A DNA stretch of 5,649 bases, taken from an uncultured Chloroflexota bacterium (lineage in GTDB: Bacteria; Chloroflexota; Limnocylindria; Limnocylindrales; Limnocylindraceae). Location: assembly GCA_903851225.1 (NCBI GenBank), contig CAINNT010000085.1:1-5649 (forward strand), in the 5' to 3' direction. Numbering within the stretch: the stretch's first letter is position 1; every line of letters begins with the position of its first letter. Shown here one piece after another: positions 4,756-5,649 of this stretch. Under the pieces are notes generated by a model. It was not told the DNA's origin, did no database searches, and worked only from the letters and a program-made list of their open reading frames with translations. The position numbers were made by a program, and so were the translations under genes.

Positions 4756-5617
4756 GCTTTGGCCGGCGCCGAGGATAGAGATAGTCGCTCCCGCTGCTTC
4801 GGCCCCCTACCTTCGCGATCGGTGGCATCTGGCGCTTGAACTCCGATCGGCGAATCATTTCGTTCACGCGCAGGACAAATTCCCGATCAAACCCCTCGGC
4901 AATGACATCTTCAAGGGGCAGTCGGCGATCAACGATGCGGTAGAGCACGCGATCAAGAGTTGGATACTCAAAGCTACCCTCGCCCTCGTCGGTCTGACCA
5001 GGCCAAAGATCAGCGCTCGGTGCCTTCTCGATGATCTGTGCCGGTACGCCGACGTGGCGCGAGAGCTCTCGAACCTGCGTCTTGTAGAGGTCGCCGATCG
5101 GATTGAAGGCCGAAGCGGCATCGCCGTAGATCGTGGAGTAGCCGATCAGGATCTCGCTCTTGTTCCCTGTGCCGATCACCACGCCGCGGTGCACGGCGGA
5201 GCGGTCATACAGCGTGGTCATGCGGAGGCGCGCCGCCATGTTTCCCTGGCGAAGCGGGCTCACGCTCTCCCTGTCTGGGAGGCTCGCACGCAGCGCGGCA
5301 AGTGGTGCCTCAATTGGAATGAGTTCGCTCTGGCAGCCGAGGTCGCTCACGATCGCCTCAGCGTCGGCTCTCGACCTGGGGGACGAAGAACCTGTCGGCA
5401 TCAGGACCGTCACCAGCCGATCCGAGCCAATGGCGGCAGCGGTCAGGTATGCGACCAAGGCAGAATCAATCCCTCCGGAGAGGCCGAGTACCACTCTCTC
5501 GGCCCCAGTGCTGGCAACGTGCGAGGAGATGAATGCGCGGCACATTGCGGCGACCATCTCTGGGTCGATCGCTAGTTCGTCATGCGGTGCGCGATCTGTG
5601 GCGTCGCTCATGCTCAA
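4748..5617 (-). CDS. nadE: NH3-dependent NAD+ synthetase NadE
   Basis: NadE makes NAD+ from deamido-NAD+, ATP and ammonia, the last step of NAD synthesis. It is an N-type ATP pyrophosphatase. RVVLGLSGGIDSALVAYL (41-58) contains the PP-loop SGGIDS at 47-52. LMPTGSSSPRSRADA (72-86) follows, then RQGNMAARLRMTTLYDRS (123-140), VVIGTGNKSEILIGYST (146-162), YGDAASAFNPIGDLYKTQVREL (164-185), KAPSADLWPGQTDE (198-211) and RRSEFKRQMPP (256-266). At 289 aa it lacks the N-terminal CN-hydrolase glutaminase domain of the ~600-aa enzymes, so free ammonia, or ammonia from a separate protein, is the expected donor. The start is a TTG at 5617 (GAGG 7 nt upstream) or an ATG at 5611 (AGG 7 nt upstream), differing by two residues. 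rsmI overlaps its 3' end, and a possible upstream gene ends 2 nt before the TTG. Confidence 0.96.
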   Translation of the reverse strand: MSMSDATDRAPHDELAIDPEMVAAMCRAFISSHVASTGAERVVLGLSGGIDSALVAYLTAAAIGSDRLVTVLMPTGSSSPRSRADAEAIVSDLGCQSELIPIEAPLAALRASLPDRESVSPLRQGNMAARLRMTTLYDRSAVHRGVVIGTGNKSEILIGYSTIYGDAASAFNPIGDLYKTQVRELSRHVGVPAQIIEKAPSADLWPGQTDEGEGSFEYPTLDRVLYRIVDRRLPLEDVIAEGFDREFVLRVNEMIRRSEFKRQMPPIAKVGGRSSGSDYLYPRRRPKLD

Positions 5618-5619
5618 GC

Positions 5620-5649
5620 CTACGCCTCATCGAGGTCGGCGCGCGTGGC
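5620..5649 (-). CDS. Possible C-terminal end of an upstream gene, cut by window edge
   Basis: Reading into the window from the right on the minus strand, one frame gives ATRADLDEA and a TAG stop at 5622-5620, 2 nt before the nadE TTG. The composition and tight spacing would fit the last codons of a gene co-transcribed with nadE. Nine codons are too few to identify or prove it. Confidence 0.3.
   Translation of the reverse strand, partial: ATRADLDEA

Noticed and set aside
4520..5575. Open reading frame of 351 codons on the plus strand opposite nadE and rsmI
   Set aside because: A shadow frame of GC-rich coding DNA; the minus strand encodes complete NadE and RsmI with all family motifs.
1..5649. 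Search for tRNA genes, riboswitches, CRISPR repeats, insertion sequences and toxin-antitoxin pairs
   Set aside because: None seen on either strand. No gap between genes exceeds 135 bp, and all long conserved frames are housekeeping genes. In particular no T-box-like leader was seen before metG.

Overview
The window is an ordinary bacterial chromosomal housekeeping segment: GC-rich (roughly 60% by eye), gene-dense, and free of transposases, phage genes, tRNAs, rRNAs or CRISPR repeats. It holds seven recognisable protein genes, six complete and one cut by the left edge, plus the possible last codons of an eighth at the right edge. A CIRCE element in front of groESL points to a lineage with HrcA-type heat-shock control. 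The GroEL and MetG sequences look Chloroflexota-like or otherwise Gram-positive-related. That placement is an impression from the proteins, not a database result.

Layout, left to right: groEL (5' part only) and groES lie on the minus strand, behind a CIRCE operator at 838-864. The operator overlaps the last codons of a TatD-family hydrolase gene, which itself overlaps the end of metG by up to 26 bp. These four minus-strand genes form a head-to-tail block metG > tatD > [CIRCE] groES > groEL. A 135-bp divergent intergenic region (3317-3451) separates metG from ssb, the only plus-strand gene. ssb runs tail-to-tail into rsmI, and the two stop codons share the palindrome CTAG. rsmI follows nadE on the minus strand with an 8-bp overlap (TTG start inside the nadE end).

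Functionally the genes cover protein folding (GroES/GroEL), translation (MetRS charging, RsmI methylation of the 16S decoding centre), NAD synthesis (NadE), single-stranded DNA protection (SSB) and a metal-dependent nuclease-type hydrolase (TatD). I see no undescribed multi-gene system. The points most worth a second look are molecular: MetRS lacks a canonical HIGH signature (Gly-Leu-His-Thr in register) and has a reduced zinc knuckle, SSB has a degenerate C-terminal tip, the CIRCE operator doubles as the coding end of tatD, the groES leader has hairpin-forming sequence beside its Shine-Dalgarno, and the metG start looks leaderless.
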